20,494 nucleotides of DNA from an uncultured Oscillospiraceae bacterium (lineage in GTDB: Bacteria > Bacillota > Clostridia > Oscillospirales > Acutalibacteraceae): the NCBI GenBank assembly GCA_900548305.1, contig URJZ01000023.1, positions 1-20,494 of the forward strand. Direction: 5' to 3'. A program made the position numbers and the translations under genes. The notes beneath the pieces were generated by a model. The model worked only from the letters and a program-made list of their open reading frames with translations, had not been told where the DNA came from and searched no databases. Position 1 is the first letter of the stretch. Each line of letters begins with the position of its first letter. Below are positions 1 through 6,854 of this stretch, piece by piece.

Positions 1-2
1 AT

Positions 3-77
3 GCACTGCGCAATGCAGGAATTGTAGAAGGCGATACAGTAAGCCTATATGATTTGGAATTTGATTTTGTTGAATAG
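3..77 (+). CDS. obg: GTPase Obg/CgtA, C-terminal end only (partial)
   Basis: Only the last 24 codons and the TAG stop are inside the window. The reading frame that begins at base 3 ends with a GIVEGDTVSLYDLEFDFVE-like tail, which matches the extreme C-terminus of the OCT domain of Obg GTPases (the usual pattern is GDTV-[RS]-I-x-[DE]-x-E-[FY]-[DE]-[FY]-x-[ED]). Obg is a ribosome-associated GTPase involved in late 50S assembly and in stress and sporulation control. The gene lies 11 bases upstream of the mini-RNase III gene on the same strand, so the two are probably co-transcribed. The GTPase domain cannot be checked because it is outside the window. Confidence 0.82.
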   Translation, partial: ALRNAGIVEGDTVSLYDLEFDFVE

Positions 78-88
78 TTGGAGGAAAT

Positions 89-484
89 ATGGAACGGTTA
101 TTTAATGAAGATTGTGACCCGAAACAACTGAGTCCTCTAACATTGGCATTTGTTGGAGACGCGGCATTTGAATTATTTGTCAGAGAGCGTTTGGTGTGCC
201 TTGCCAATTGTCCTGTTAAAAAGTTGCATCAAAATGCAGTTGCGCAAGTGCGTTGTCAAGCGCAGGCAAAGTTTATGGAACTACTCATGCCAATTTTAAC
301 AGAAGAAGAAATAGCGGTTTTTAAAAGAGGAAGAAATGCTAACACCTCCATTCCCAAAAATGCGGAACCTGCTGATTACCATGCAGCCACAGGTTTTGAA
401 GCAATGTTTGGCTATTTATATTTAAAAGGCGAAATTGATAGATTACGGCATCTATTTTCAATTATTTGTGAAGAGTCGTGTTAA
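89..484 (+). CDS. mrnC: Mini-ribonuclease 3 (MrnC)
   Basis: A 131-residue protein with the single RNase III catalytic domain of the mini-III family and no double-stranded RNA-binding domain. MrnC proteins mature 23S rRNA ends in Firmicutes. The family signatures are in order: LSPLTLAFVGDAAFE (about residues 14-28, catalytic Asp24), KRGRNA (79-84) and ATGFEAMFGYLYL (100-112, acidic Glu104). The length is normal for the family. The ATG at 89 is supported by GGAGG at 80-84, placed just after the obg stop. The gene belongs to an obg-mrnC unit, which fits a role in ribosome maturation. The 3' side (485-585) shows no clear terminator. Confidence 0.93.
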   Translation: MERLFNEDCDPKQLSPLTLAFVGDAAFELFVRERLVCLANCPVKKLHQNAVAQVRCQAQAKFMELLMPILTEEEIAVFKRGRNANTSIPKNAEPADYHAATGFEAMFGYLYLKGEIDRLRHLFSIICEESC

Positions 485-585
485 TTTGATTGTATTGTCA
501 TACACTAACATTAATTGAAAGTAACACAAGGGAACCGAATATGTGTATGTTTTTTGAGGTACCTTGATTGTAAAAAGAGGGTGAT

Positions 586-1518
586 ATGATAATGGAATTA
601 CAAAATAAAAAAAATATTGCAAAAAATATTTTTTTTGATATTTTATGTTTTACATTAGGTGGTATTTTATACGGCATCTCGGTTTCTGTATTTTCTGAAC
701 CAAACCAAATTGCTCCCGGCGGTGTAACGGGTATTTCTATCATTTTAAATTCCTTAATCCATACACCGGTTGGAATTATGGCCTTAATTTTAAATGTGCC
801 CTTGATTATTTGGGCAATTATAGAATTAGGCTATAAGCTAGTGGTAAAAACTATATTTGCGATTATTTTAACTTCGATTTCTATTGACGTAATTGCTATG
901 TTTATTCCGCCGTATCAAGGGGACAAAATGTTAGTAGCGATTTTTGCTGGTATTACAGAAGGGGCAGGATTAGCACTGATTTTTATTCGCGGTGGAACCA
1001 CTGGGGGAACGGATACAGCAGCAAGATTATTGGGAAGGCGTTTTCCGTATTTTTCAATGGGTCGGTTAATGATGTTCATTGATTTATGCGTGGTTGTTAT
1101 CTCAGCAATTGTATTTAAAAGTGTGGAAAGCGCTATGTATGCGGTAATCGTTATTTTTGTAGCAACACGTTTGATAGATGCTGTATTGTATGGTACAGAT
1201 ATTGGAACAGGTAAAATGCTGTTTATTATGTCGCAGAAAAGTCAGGAAATTTCACAGGCAATTATCAGCCAAATGTCCAGAGGTGTGACTATCTTAAAAT
1301 CAAAAGGTGCTTATACGGGCAAAGAGGGTGATGTGTTGCTTTGTGCGGTTCGTAAATATGAGGTATATCGCTTAACACAGCTAATTAAGGAAATTGACAT
1401 TGACGCTTTTATTATTATAGGAGATGCGGGCCAGATTAATGGTGAAGGCTTTAAAGAAAACGGAAAAGAGGAAAAGACGCTGAAAGATATCATCAAAAAC
1501 AGAAAGCGAAAGGAATAG
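586..1518 (+). CDS. YitT family membrane protein (YitT + DUF2179 domains)
   Basis: A 310-residue integral membrane protein. About five hydrophobic segments fall in residues 14-35, 47-75, 85-107, 115-135 and 160-195. The loop GGTTGGTDTAARLLG (136-150) is the YitT hallmark. A soluble C-terminal DUF2179 domain follows (about 222-285), with GAYTGKEGD and an ending DAFIIIGDAGQINGEGF. Homologues are widespread in Firmicutes, often in several copies; the transported substrate is not established, so no function is claimed. Two starts are possible: ATG 586 (used here) has AGAGGG at 576-581 only 4 bases upstream, and ATG 592 has the same site at 10 bases. The charged tail (KENGKEEKTLKDIIKNRKRKE) is low complexity. 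A strong terminator follows. Confidence 0.9.
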   Translation: MIMELQNKKNIAKNIFFDILCFTLGGILYGISVSVFSEPNQIAPGGVTGISIILNSLIHTPVGIMALILNVPLIIWAIIELGYKLVVKTIFAIILTSISIDVIAMFIPPYQGDKMLVAIFAGITEGAGLALIFIRGGTTGGTDTAARLLGRRFPYFSMGRLMMFIDLCVVVISAIVFKSVESAMYAVIVIFVATRLIDAVLYGTDIGTGKMLFIMSQKSQEISQAIISQMSRGVTILKSKGAYTGKEGDVLLCAVRKYEVYRLTQLIKEIDIDAFIIIGDAGQINGEGFKENGKEEKTLKDIIKNRKRKE

Positions 1519-1526
1519 ACTCTTTT

Positions 1527-1563
1527 AAGTTCTTTGCATCTTGAATGTAAAGAACTTTTTTTA
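1527..1563 (+). terminator. Intrinsic terminator of the obg-mrnC-yitT side
   Basis: A 13-bp hairpin (arms 1527-1539 and 1545-1557, loop CTTGA, one G-U pair) is followed by a run of seven T, starting 9 bases after the YitT stop. This is a standard rho-independent terminator on the + strand. The reverse complement is not followed by a T run, so it is not bidirectional. Confidence 0.88.
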
Positions 1564-1570
1564 TACAAAA

Positions 1571-1609
1571 GGAAATCGTTGGATTTGCGGTTCAAATCCA
1601 ACGATTTTC
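1571..1609 (-). terminator. Intrinsic terminator of the small Asn/Gln-rich gene
   Basis: A near-perfect 17-bp inverted repeat (arms 1571-1587 and 1593-1609, loop of 5, one G-U pair). Read on the minus strand it lies 19 bases after the stop of the 52-residue ORF and is followed by TTTTGT. It therefore serves as that gene's terminator, facing the terminator of the + strand yitT unit. There is no T run on the + strand side. Confidence 0.7.
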
Positions 1610-1628
1610 AAAAAGATATTGCTAACAG

Positions 1629-1787
1629 TTAGTTGCTGTGATTTTGATTTTTTCTGTTTTGAGCGTTTTGGTTATTTTTGTTTTGTTTTTGGGTTTGAGT
1701 TTGTGTGGTTGTGTTTTGTGCATCTTGAGAACGACCACAGTTTTCATGAGTTGTGTTTTTTCTGTTTTGAGCGTTTTGTTTATCCAT
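1629..1787 (-). CDS. Small Asn/Gln-rich protein, probably expressed in the forespore
   Basis: A 52-residue ORF on the minus strand, starting at ATG 1787-1785 and ending at TAA 1631-1629. The start has an excellent ribosome binding site, AAGGGGGTG (1803-1795), 7 bases upstream. The protein is very hydrophilic, rich in Asn, Gln, Lys and Thr, with one Cys, no predicted helix-forming hydrophobic core and no membrane segment. The 8-residue motif QNAQNRKN occurs twice, near the N-terminus (residues 4-11) and near the C-terminus (40-47), with a TQTQTQ stretch between them. A sigma-G-type promoter (1809-1838) and a terminator (1571-1609) frame it as a complete single-gene unit. I do not recognise a named family. 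Short N/Q-rich proteins of this kind are common as hypothetical, probably spore-associated proteins in clostridia; a spore role is inferred from the promoter only. The opposite strand shows G/T-rich open frames here, which are shadows of this gene. Confidence 0.72.
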   Translation of the reverse strand: MDKQNAQNRKNTTHENCGRSQDAQNTTTQTQTQKQNKNNQNAQNRKNQNHSN

Positions 1788-1808
1788 GAGAATTCACCCC
1801 CTTATCAG

Positions 1809-1838
1809 TATTATGTCTCGTTTATCTTTGCTTTATAC
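1809..1838 (-). promoter_or_regulatory. Sigma-G-type promoter of the small N/Q-rich gene
   Basis: On the minus strand, GTATA (1838-1834) is separated by exactly 18 bases from CATAATA (1815-1809). This fits the forespore sigma-G consensus known from Bacillus (G-H-A-T-R, 17-18 bases, C-A-T-N-N-T-A). The ribosome binding site begins 6 bases downstream of the -10 element, which leaves a very short leader. No sigma-A -35 element is seen at this position. Confidence 0.6.
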
Positions 1839-1864
1839 GAGTAAATGTTTTGGAGTTGATATTT

Positions 1865-3199
1865 TTGATAAATTTACCAATTGATTTTATGAACAAAATG
1901 GAACAGCTTTTACAAGACGATTATCCTGCGTTTTTAGAAAGTTATTCCAGACCATCTAAAAAGGGAATCCGTTTGAATCCGCTAAAATGTACATGGGATA
2001 TTTTAGAAGATAATTTACCATTTACGTTGTCACCATCTCCTTTTTCGTCCCTTTCATACTATATTGAAGAGGAAGAAGCGAAAGTTGGAATGTTGCCATT
2101 GCATCATGCGGGAGCATTCTATTCTCAAGAACCTTCTGCAGCTTCTGCCGTTACTGTGCTAGATCCACAACCGGGTGAAACGGTATTAGATCTTTGTGCA
2201 GCACCCGGTGGAAAATCTACTCAAATTGCAGGTTTGTTAGCAGGAAAAGGTCTTCTTTGGTCCAATGAAATCGTTAAAAATCGTGCCAATATCTTGCTTT
2301 CCAATATAGAACGGTTGGGCGTACGGAATGCAGTGGTATCTTCGTGTCATCCAGATGTTTTATGCAGCAAATTAGCTGGATTTTTTGATAGGGTACTGGT
2401 AGATGCTCCATGTTCGGGGGAGGGGATGTTTAGACGAGATGAGCAGGCCGTTGCAGATTGGAGCTTGGAACATGTAAAAGCATGTGCGGTACGTCAAGCT
2501 GCTATCTTGGATTCTGCTGCGCAAGCGGTAAAAGAAAATGGAATTTTGGTATACTCCACTTGTACTTTTTCCAAGGAAGAAAATGAAGATACCATATCTG
2601 CTTTTTTGGAACGTCATCCTGAATTTGAATTGATAAACAGCGATGTGAACTTTGGTCGCCCGGGCATTGGTTTAGAAAAAACAAGACGAATTTATCCTAT
2701 GGACGGGGGAGACGGACACTTTGTTGCCAAATTACGCAGAGTCCAAGAGAATCCAAACCATCCCAAATTATTTACTCCAAAACAAAAACAAGATGTAAAA
2801 TTAGCTGAGGAACTGTTGAACTCTATTATGAAAGAACCGTGGGAACATGAAATACTGCAAGTAAAAGAACAGTTTTTGTTACTTCCCAACGGATTACCGC
2901 AGTTGGATGGCTTGGGGGTATTGCGTGCGGGAGTTCCGTTGGGTGAAGGAAAGACCAATCGAATTGAACCGGCACATGGCTTGTTTATGGCAGTAAAACC
3001 GGAAGAACTGCATCAAGTACTTTCCTTTGCCAATGATGACCCGGCACTCAAACAATTTTTAAAAGGGGAAGAAATTGCAGTACCCAATCATTTAAAAGGA
3101 TTTACAGGAATTGCAGTAGAAGGTGTATTAACCGGATTTGGTAAATGTTCTGCGGGACGCTTAAAAAATAGATATCCAAAAGGATTGAGAAATTTTTAG
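1865..3199 (+). CDS. RsmB/NOP-family RNA (cytosine-5)-methyltransferase
   Basis: A class I SAM-dependent RNA m5C methyltransferase of the NOL1/NOP2/Sun group, 444 residues. It is closest in layout to RsmF-type 16S rRNA methyltransferases: an N-terminal RNA-binding part, the Rossmann domain, then a C-terminal domain ending in a PUA-like region (about 375-440). Visible motifs are SAM-binding VLDLCAAPGGKS (107-118), motif IV DAPCSGEGMFRRD (180-192, Cys183) and motif VI YSTCTFSKEENE (230-241, nucleophile Cys233). The frame is open back to TTG 1850, but GGAG at 1852-1855 sits 9 bases before TTG 1865. That start gives the usual N-terminus (MINLPIDF...), so TTG 1865 is preferred. The target base is not determined by sequence reading. 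No convincing sigma-A promoter was found in the short region shared with the divergent small gene. Confidence 0.9.
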   Translation: MINLPIDFMNKMEQLLQDDYPAFLESYSRPSKKGIRLNPLKCTWDILEDNLPFTLSPSPFSSLSYYIEEEEAKVGMLPLHHAGAFYSQEPSAASAVTVLDPQPGETVLDLCAAPGGKSTQIAGLLAGKGLLWSNEIVKNRANILLSNIERLGVRNAVVSSCHPDVLCSKLAGFFDRVLVDAPCSGEGMFRRDEQAVADWSLEHVKACAVRQAAILDSAAQAVKENGILVYSTCTFSKEENEDTISAFLERHPEFELINSDVNFGRPGIGLEKTRRIYPMDGGDGHFVAKLRRVQENPNHPKLFTPKQKQDVKLAEELLNSIMKEPWEHEILQVKEQFLLLPNGLPQLDGLGVLRAGVPLGEGKTNRIEPAHGLFMAVKPEELHQVLSFANDDPALKQFLKGEEIAVPNHLKGFTGIAVEGVLTGFGKCSAGRLKNRYPKGLRNF

Positions 3200-3229
3200 C
3201 TATATTTACTATATTTTTTTCACTACCGC

Positions 3230-3258
3230 TTGAAAGTGCAGTCATTTGGTGGTACAAT
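3230..3258 (+). promoter_or_regulatory. Sigma-A promoter of ilvE
   Basis: TTGAAA (3230-3235) and TACAAT (3253-3258) are spaced by exactly 17 bases and lie 33 bases upstream of the ilvE start. Each hexamer matches the consensus at five or more of six positions, so this is a strong vegetative promoter candidate. Confidence 0.75.
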
Positions 3259-3291
3259 AAAATAGAATAAAGTGAAAGAAGGTCTTTCCCA

Positions 3292-4362
3292 ATGCAGGAA
3301 ATTAAAGTTGAACTTACAAAACAACCAAAGGCAAAACCAACAGATGAAACAAAACTTGGTTTTGGTTCTATTTTTACAGACCATATGTTTATCATGAATT
3401 ATGATGAAGGTCAAGGCTGGCATGATGCTCGTATTGTCCCTTACGGACCAATTGAATTGGATCCTTCCGCTATGTGTTTGCACTATGGACAAACTGTATT
3501 TGAGGGTATGAAAGCATACCGTGCCAAAGACGGTCGTGTGTTGTTATTCCGTCCTGAGAAAAATATGGCACGCCTAAATAAGTCCAACGAGCGTTTGTGT
3601 ATTCCAAAAATAGATGAAGCGTTTGCGTTAAAATGCATTGAAAAATTGGTATCTATTGAAAAAGACTGGATTCCAACCGCAGAAGGTACTTCCTTATATA
3701 TTCGTCCCTTTATTTTTGCTACAGACGCCCATGTTGGTGTGCATCCGGGAAATCATCTTATGTTTATGGTGATTTGTTCTCCGGTTGGTGCTTATTATCC
3801 GGAAGGTTTAGATCCGGTTAAAATTTACGTAGAAAGCAAATATGTACGCGCTGTGAGAGGCGGTATGGGCTATGCAAAAACAGGTGGTAACTATGCAGCT
3901 TCTTTAAAAGCACAAGATGAAGCAGAAGAACAAAATTATACTCAGGTTCTATGGTTGGATGGTGTAGAGCGTAAATATGTAGAAGAAGTAGGTACCATGA
4001 ACGTATTCTTTGTGATTGGTGATGAGGTTGTAACTCCTGCCCTCCAAGGCTCTATTTTACCGGGTGTTACCAGAATGTCTGCCATCGAGATTTTAAAATC
4101 TTGGGGATTGAATGTATCCGAACGTCCGATTGAGATTCAGGAAATTTATGATGCTTATCAAAACGGACAGCTCAAAGAAGCTTTTGGAACAGGAACAGCT
4201 GCTGTTATTTCTCCAATTGGCCAGTTAAAATGGGATGACCACGTAATGGAGATTAACAACGGAAAAATCGGTGACATTTCACAACGTTTATATGATACTT
4301 TAACAGGCATTCAATGGGGTGATATTGAAGATACCATGCATTGGACCGTAGAAGTCAAATAA
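3292..4362 (+). CDS. ilvE: Branched-chain-amino-acid aminotransferase (IlvE)
   Basis: A 356-residue fold-type IV PLP aminotransferase that interconverts leucine, isoleucine and valine with their 2-oxo acids in the cytosol. It belongs to the longer BCAT subgroup (like mammalian BCATs and Bacillus YbgE/YwaA) rather than the shorter E. coli IlvE type. Signatures are YGQTVFEGMKAY (65-76), YIRPF (136-140), GGMGYAKTGGNYAASL (190-205) with the PLP lysine at K196, EEVGTMNVFFV (231-241) and the phosphate-binding GTGTAAVISP (299-308). ATG 3292 has GAAGG at 3278-3282, 9 bases upstream. The gene has its own sigma-A promoter and a terminator, so it is monocistronic. No T-box or other amino-acid-responsive leader is visible: only about 30 bases separate promoter and start. 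Confidence 0.97.
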   Translation: MQEIKVELTKQPKAKPTDETKLGFGSIFTDHMFIMNYDEGQGWHDARIVPYGPIELDPSAMCLHYGQTVFEGMKAYRAKDGRVLLFRPEKNMARLNKSNERLCIPKIDEAFALKCIEKLVSIEKDWIPTAEGTSLYIRPFIFATDAHVGVHPGNHLMFMVICSPVGAYYPEGLDPVKIYVESKYVRAVRGGMGYAKTGGNYAASLKAQDEAEEQNYTQVLWLDGVERKYVEEVGTMNVFFVIGDEVVTPALQGSILPGVTRMSAIEILKSWGLNVSERPIEIQEIYDAYQNGQLKEAFGTGTAAVISPIGQLKWDDHVMEINNGKIGDISQRLYDTLTGIQWGDIEDTMHWTVEVK

Positions 4363-4377
4363 AGCCCGTTTTATCCT

Positions 4378-4408
4378 AAAGGTGGCAGCAGAGCTGTCAC
4401 CTTTTTTA
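4378..4408 (+). terminator. Intrinsic terminator after ilvE
   Basis: An 11-bp stem (arms 4378-4388 and 4394-4404, loop CAGAG, one G-U pair) ends in a T run (4402-4407). It starts 15 bases after the ilvE stop codon. Confidence 0.9.
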
Positions 4409-4426
4409 TTGTAGAGGTATGTTATT

Positions 4427-5287
4427 ATGAGAGTATTGACATTCACAGTACCAAAAGAATGGGAACAATCAAAACTAAAAGTGTTTTTAAGGGGATACTG
4501 CAATTTATCCGCCAGACTGCTTACAAAGCAAAAACGTGTTAAAATGGGGTTGACTATCAACGGAAAACACGGGAGAGCCAATGATTTGTTAAAGACAGGA
4601 GATGTGGTATGCGTTAATTTGCCTGATATTGAAAAAGATATTGAAGCGGTTCCTCTGCCGCTTTCTATTGTGTACGAAGATGACGATATCATTGTGATCA
4701 ATAAAGCTTGGAGTATGCCTATTTATCCAACAGCAGGTCATGATAGAGATAGTTTGGCAAACGCTTTGTTTTATCACTATCAAACCAAAGGTATGAAATT
4801 GGGATTTCATCCCGTATATCGTTTGGATAAGGATACGTCGGGTTTGATTGTAATAGCAAAACATGGCTATGCAGCAGCAATACTTAGCAAATCTATTGAA
4901 AAAGAGTATACGGCTATTTGCGAAGGCGTGTTACAAGGACAAGGAACCATAGATGCTCCAATTCGATTGAAAGAAGGCTATACTATTCAGCGAGAAATTG
5001 CTCCGGATGGTCAGCGTGCAGTTACCCATTGGAAAGTGATTGGTGCCACCAATCAACATACTTTGCTGCAAATTCGCCTGGAAACAGGGCGAACACATCA
5101 GATTCGTGTTCATTTTTCCCACATAGGTCATCCTCTTGCAGGTGACGATATGTATGGCGGTCACTTAAATGGCATTGGCAGACAAGCGCTGTGCTGTTCC
5201 AAAGTGTTATTTGTGCATCCCGTAACCGGTCATCGGATAGAGCTGACTTGTCCGCTGCAGGAGGATATGATGTCATTGATTCAGTAA
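4427..5287 (+). CDS. RluA-family RNA pseudouridine synthase
   Basis: A 286-residue pseudouridine synthase of the RluA family, which isomerises specific uridines in 23S rRNA or tRNA. An N-terminal S4-like RNA-binding part (about 15-65: LRGYCNLSARLL..., KMGLTINGK) precedes the catalytic domain. Motif II is HPVYRLDKDTSGLIVIAK (128-145), with the catalytic Asp at 134. The downstream signature is LETGRTHQIRVHFSHIGHPL (218-237), followed by GDDMYGG. The ATG at 4427 has AGAGGT at 4413-4418. The position lies just after the ilvE terminator, so the gene needs its own weak promoter or readthrough. RluA, RluC and RluD types cannot be separated confidently by eye, so no symbol is given. The 145 bases after the stop are very AT-rich and hold only the next promoter. 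Confidence 0.93.
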   Translation: MRVLTFTVPKEWEQSKLKVFLRGYCNLSARLLTKQKRVKMGLTINGKHGRANDLLKTGDVVCVNLPDIEKDIEAVPLPLSIVYEDDDIIVINKAWSMPIYPTAGHDRDSLANALFYHYQTKGMKLGFHPVYRLDKDTSGLIVIAKHGYAAAILSKSIEKEYTAICEGVLQGQGTIDAPIRLKEGYTIQREIAPDGQRAVTHWKVIGATNQHTLLQIRLETGRTHQIRVHFSHIGHPLAGDDMYGGHLNGIGRQALCCSKVLFVHPVTGHRIELTCPLQEDMMSLIQ

Positions 5288-5399
5288 TAGATTCTGCATT
5301 TATCTTGAATATAAATATAGTAAAGATAATGTTTTTTATGTCAAAAATAAATTCTAATTTTCAATTTTATATATAAAGGTTTTCTATTTTTCTTTTTTA

Positions 5400-5408
5400 T
5401 GCTACACT
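5400..5408 (+). promoter_or_regulatory. Extended -10 promoter element before the PLC-like gene/luxS unit
   Basis: TGCTACACT (5400-5408) is an extended -10 element (TGn + TACACT). The region 17 bases upstream is T-rich (TTTTCT) and only weakly -35-like. It lies 25 bases before the TTG start of the PLC-like gene and is the best promoter candidate for that gene and luxS. Confidence 0.5.
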
Positions 5409-5432
5409 TATAGAGTAAAGGAGGGACAGTAT

Positions 5433-6287
5433 TTGTTTACATTAATATCCCAACATTTATATGGGGAGCAAATAGGTGAATATGCTGTTTCTCAAAGCAT
5501 AAAAGAGTGGAATCAAAACGCTTTTTTATGGGGTGTGCAAGGGTATGAATTTTTAACCTTTCATCGTTTCTTGTTTTGGCAGTCGGGTATTATGTTAAAA
5601 TCTTATACAGAACGGTTTGCTAGTTTGGAGCTATCTACCATTTTGAAAGCCATTGACGACTATCGTCAGAAAAAAGATACTCCTGTCTTGCGTTGTTATC
5701 GTTTAGGATTGGAATGCCGCACTTTGCTCAAAGAAGAAACAGAGCCTTTTATTCAATATGGATTGTATATGCTCAAACAAGCGCACCCAAAAGAGCAAGA
5801 ACTGTCGCTGAGAAATAAAATAGAAACTTCTTTGGATATTATTATGCTGCGCTATCTAACAGGACAATTGCCCATAGAGTTTGATATGAAGCAAATATTT
5901 CCGAAAGATGAGACAGTACAGCTTGAGATAGCATCATTATATTGCTATTTGCTAAATATTTTATTTGATGAAAAACAAGAACTGTCTGTTTTGTTACAGG
6001 CAACGGAAGATGCAAGAAAAACTTGTGGAATGCTCAACGATCGTTCTACGCTGAAAAAAAGCTTTTTTGAACGTATGGAACGAGGGAAAGAGTACAAAAG
6101 GCGACTATCCAGTTATTTCAGAGGTATCAATGAAGGCGATGCTTACGATTATGCCAATACGTATCACGCCCAGTGGCAATGGCCAATGGAAGATACCACT
6201 AGCCGTACAGACAGTTATATGGATTTGTTTGAGTCGGCAGTTGAGCAGTCCAAACATTTATTAATGAATCAGAAAAAGGAGTTATAA
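5433..6287 (+). CDS. Zinc-dependent phospholipase C-like protein, metal ligands apparently lost
   Basis: A 284-residue, mostly helical protein with no signal peptide. The N-terminus (HLYGEQI..., then NAFLWGVQGYEFLTFHRF, residues 29-46) resembles the start of clostridial zinc-dependent phospholipase C-family proteins (usually H-x2-G...AFLLG-x-QGPD-x-x-x-x). The C-terminus (YDYANTYHAQWQWPME, then SRTDSYMDLFESAVEQS, about 238-273) resembles that family's conserved end. The middle also aligns (CYRLGLECRTLL... and SLRNKIETSLDIIMLR), but positions where active homologues carry H, D and HP metal-binding residues read R, K and EP here. The GPD is GYE. This suggests a non-catalytic relative; the comparison is from memory. 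The TTG start 5433 is supported by AAGGAGGG (5418-5425). The stop lies 4 bases before luxS, whose ribosome binding site overlaps this gene's last codons, so the two are coupled. Confidence 0.6.
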   Translation: MFTLISQHLYGEQIGEYAVSQSIKEWNQNAFLWGVQGYEFLTFHRFLFWQSGIMLKSYTERFASLELSTILKAIDDYRQKKDTPVLRCYRLGLECRTLLKEETEPFIQYGLYMLKQAHPKEQELSLRNKIETSLDIIMLRYLTGQLPIEFDMKQIFPKDETVQLEIASLYCYLLNILFDEKQELSVLLQATEDARKTCGMLNDRSTLKKSFFERMERGKEYKRRLSSYFRGINEGDAYDYANTYHAQWQWPMEDTTSRTDSYMDLFESAVEQSKHLLMNQKKEL

Positions 6288-6291
6288 CATT

Positions 6292-6747
6292 ATGAAAAGA
6301 ATTCCAAGTTTTTGCGTAGACCATACAAAATTACAACCGGGTATTTATATTTCCAGAATTGATGATGATATTGTTACTTATGATATTCGCATGAAAAAAC
6401 CGAATGTTCCTCCGTTTTTACCAACTGCTTCCATGCATACCATTGAGCATTTATTTGCTACTATTTCCCGCAATTCTGAGTTTGAACATAAAATCATTTA
6501 TTTTGGTCCTATGGGTTGCAGAACCGGTTTCTACTTTTTGGTAAGAGATATGAAACCGGAAGATGCGATTGCGTTAATTCAAAGAATTATGGAAGATATT
6601 GCTAATTATGAAGGAGAAATTCCGGGAAATACAGCAGTAGAATGTGGAAATTATTTGGAACATGATTTAGAAGATGCAAAAAATCAAGCAAAAGAGTTCC
6701 TTCCTTATATTGCAAATTGGACAGTAGAACAATTGAAATATGAATAA
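6292..6747 (+). CDS. luxS: S-ribosylhomocysteine lyase (LuxS)
   Basis: LuxS, 151 residues, cleaves S-ribosylhomocysteine to homocysteine and DPD, the precursor of autoinducer 2, within the activated methyl cycle. All active-site elements are present: SMHTIEHLFAT (47-57) with metal ligands His49 and His53 and catalytic Glu52, GPMGCRTGFY (72-81) with catalytic Cys76, and VECGNYLEHDLEDAK (116-130) with metal ligand Cys118. AAAGGAG (6275-6281) gives a ribosome binding site inside the end of the upstream gene. Length and motif spacing are standard. The usual partner mtnN/pfs is not next to it here. The region to 6793 shows no clear terminator. Confidence 0.98.
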   Translation: MKRIPSFCVDHTKLQPGIYISRIDDDIVTYDIRMKKPNVPPFLPTASMHTIEHLFATISRNSEFEHKIIYFGPMGCRTGFYFLVRDMKPEDAIALIQRIMEDIANYEGEIPGNTAVECGNYLEHDLEDAKNQAKEFLPYIANWTVEQLKYE

Positions 6748-6793
6748 TTTATAAGCAAAGTTCACATAATTTTCTAATCGTTCGGAAAAAAGG

Positions 6794-6822
6794 TTGCAAA
6801 TTTGTAATTTTTATAGTAGTAT
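6794..6822 (+). promoter_or_regulatory. Sigma-A promoter of the M23 peptidase gene
   Basis: TTGCAA (6794-6799) and TAGTAT (6817-6822) are separated by 17 bases, about 30 bases before the first possible start codon. The -10 matches at four of six positions. Confidence 0.5.
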
Positions 6823-6854
6823 ACACAAAGAAAGATTACACGAATGTAACAATT

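Noticed and set aside
1541..1844. Two + strand open frames rich in Phe, Val, Leu and Cys between yitT and the methyltransferase gene
   Set aside because: They are the shadow of the minus-strand Asn/Gln-rich gene (AAC/CAA codons read as GTT/TTG) and lack ribosome binding sites on the + strand.
3200..3291. T-box or leucine/SAM-type leader before ilvE
   Set aside because: The promoter is only about 30 bases from the start codon, leaving no room for a structured leader, and no T-box sequence is present.
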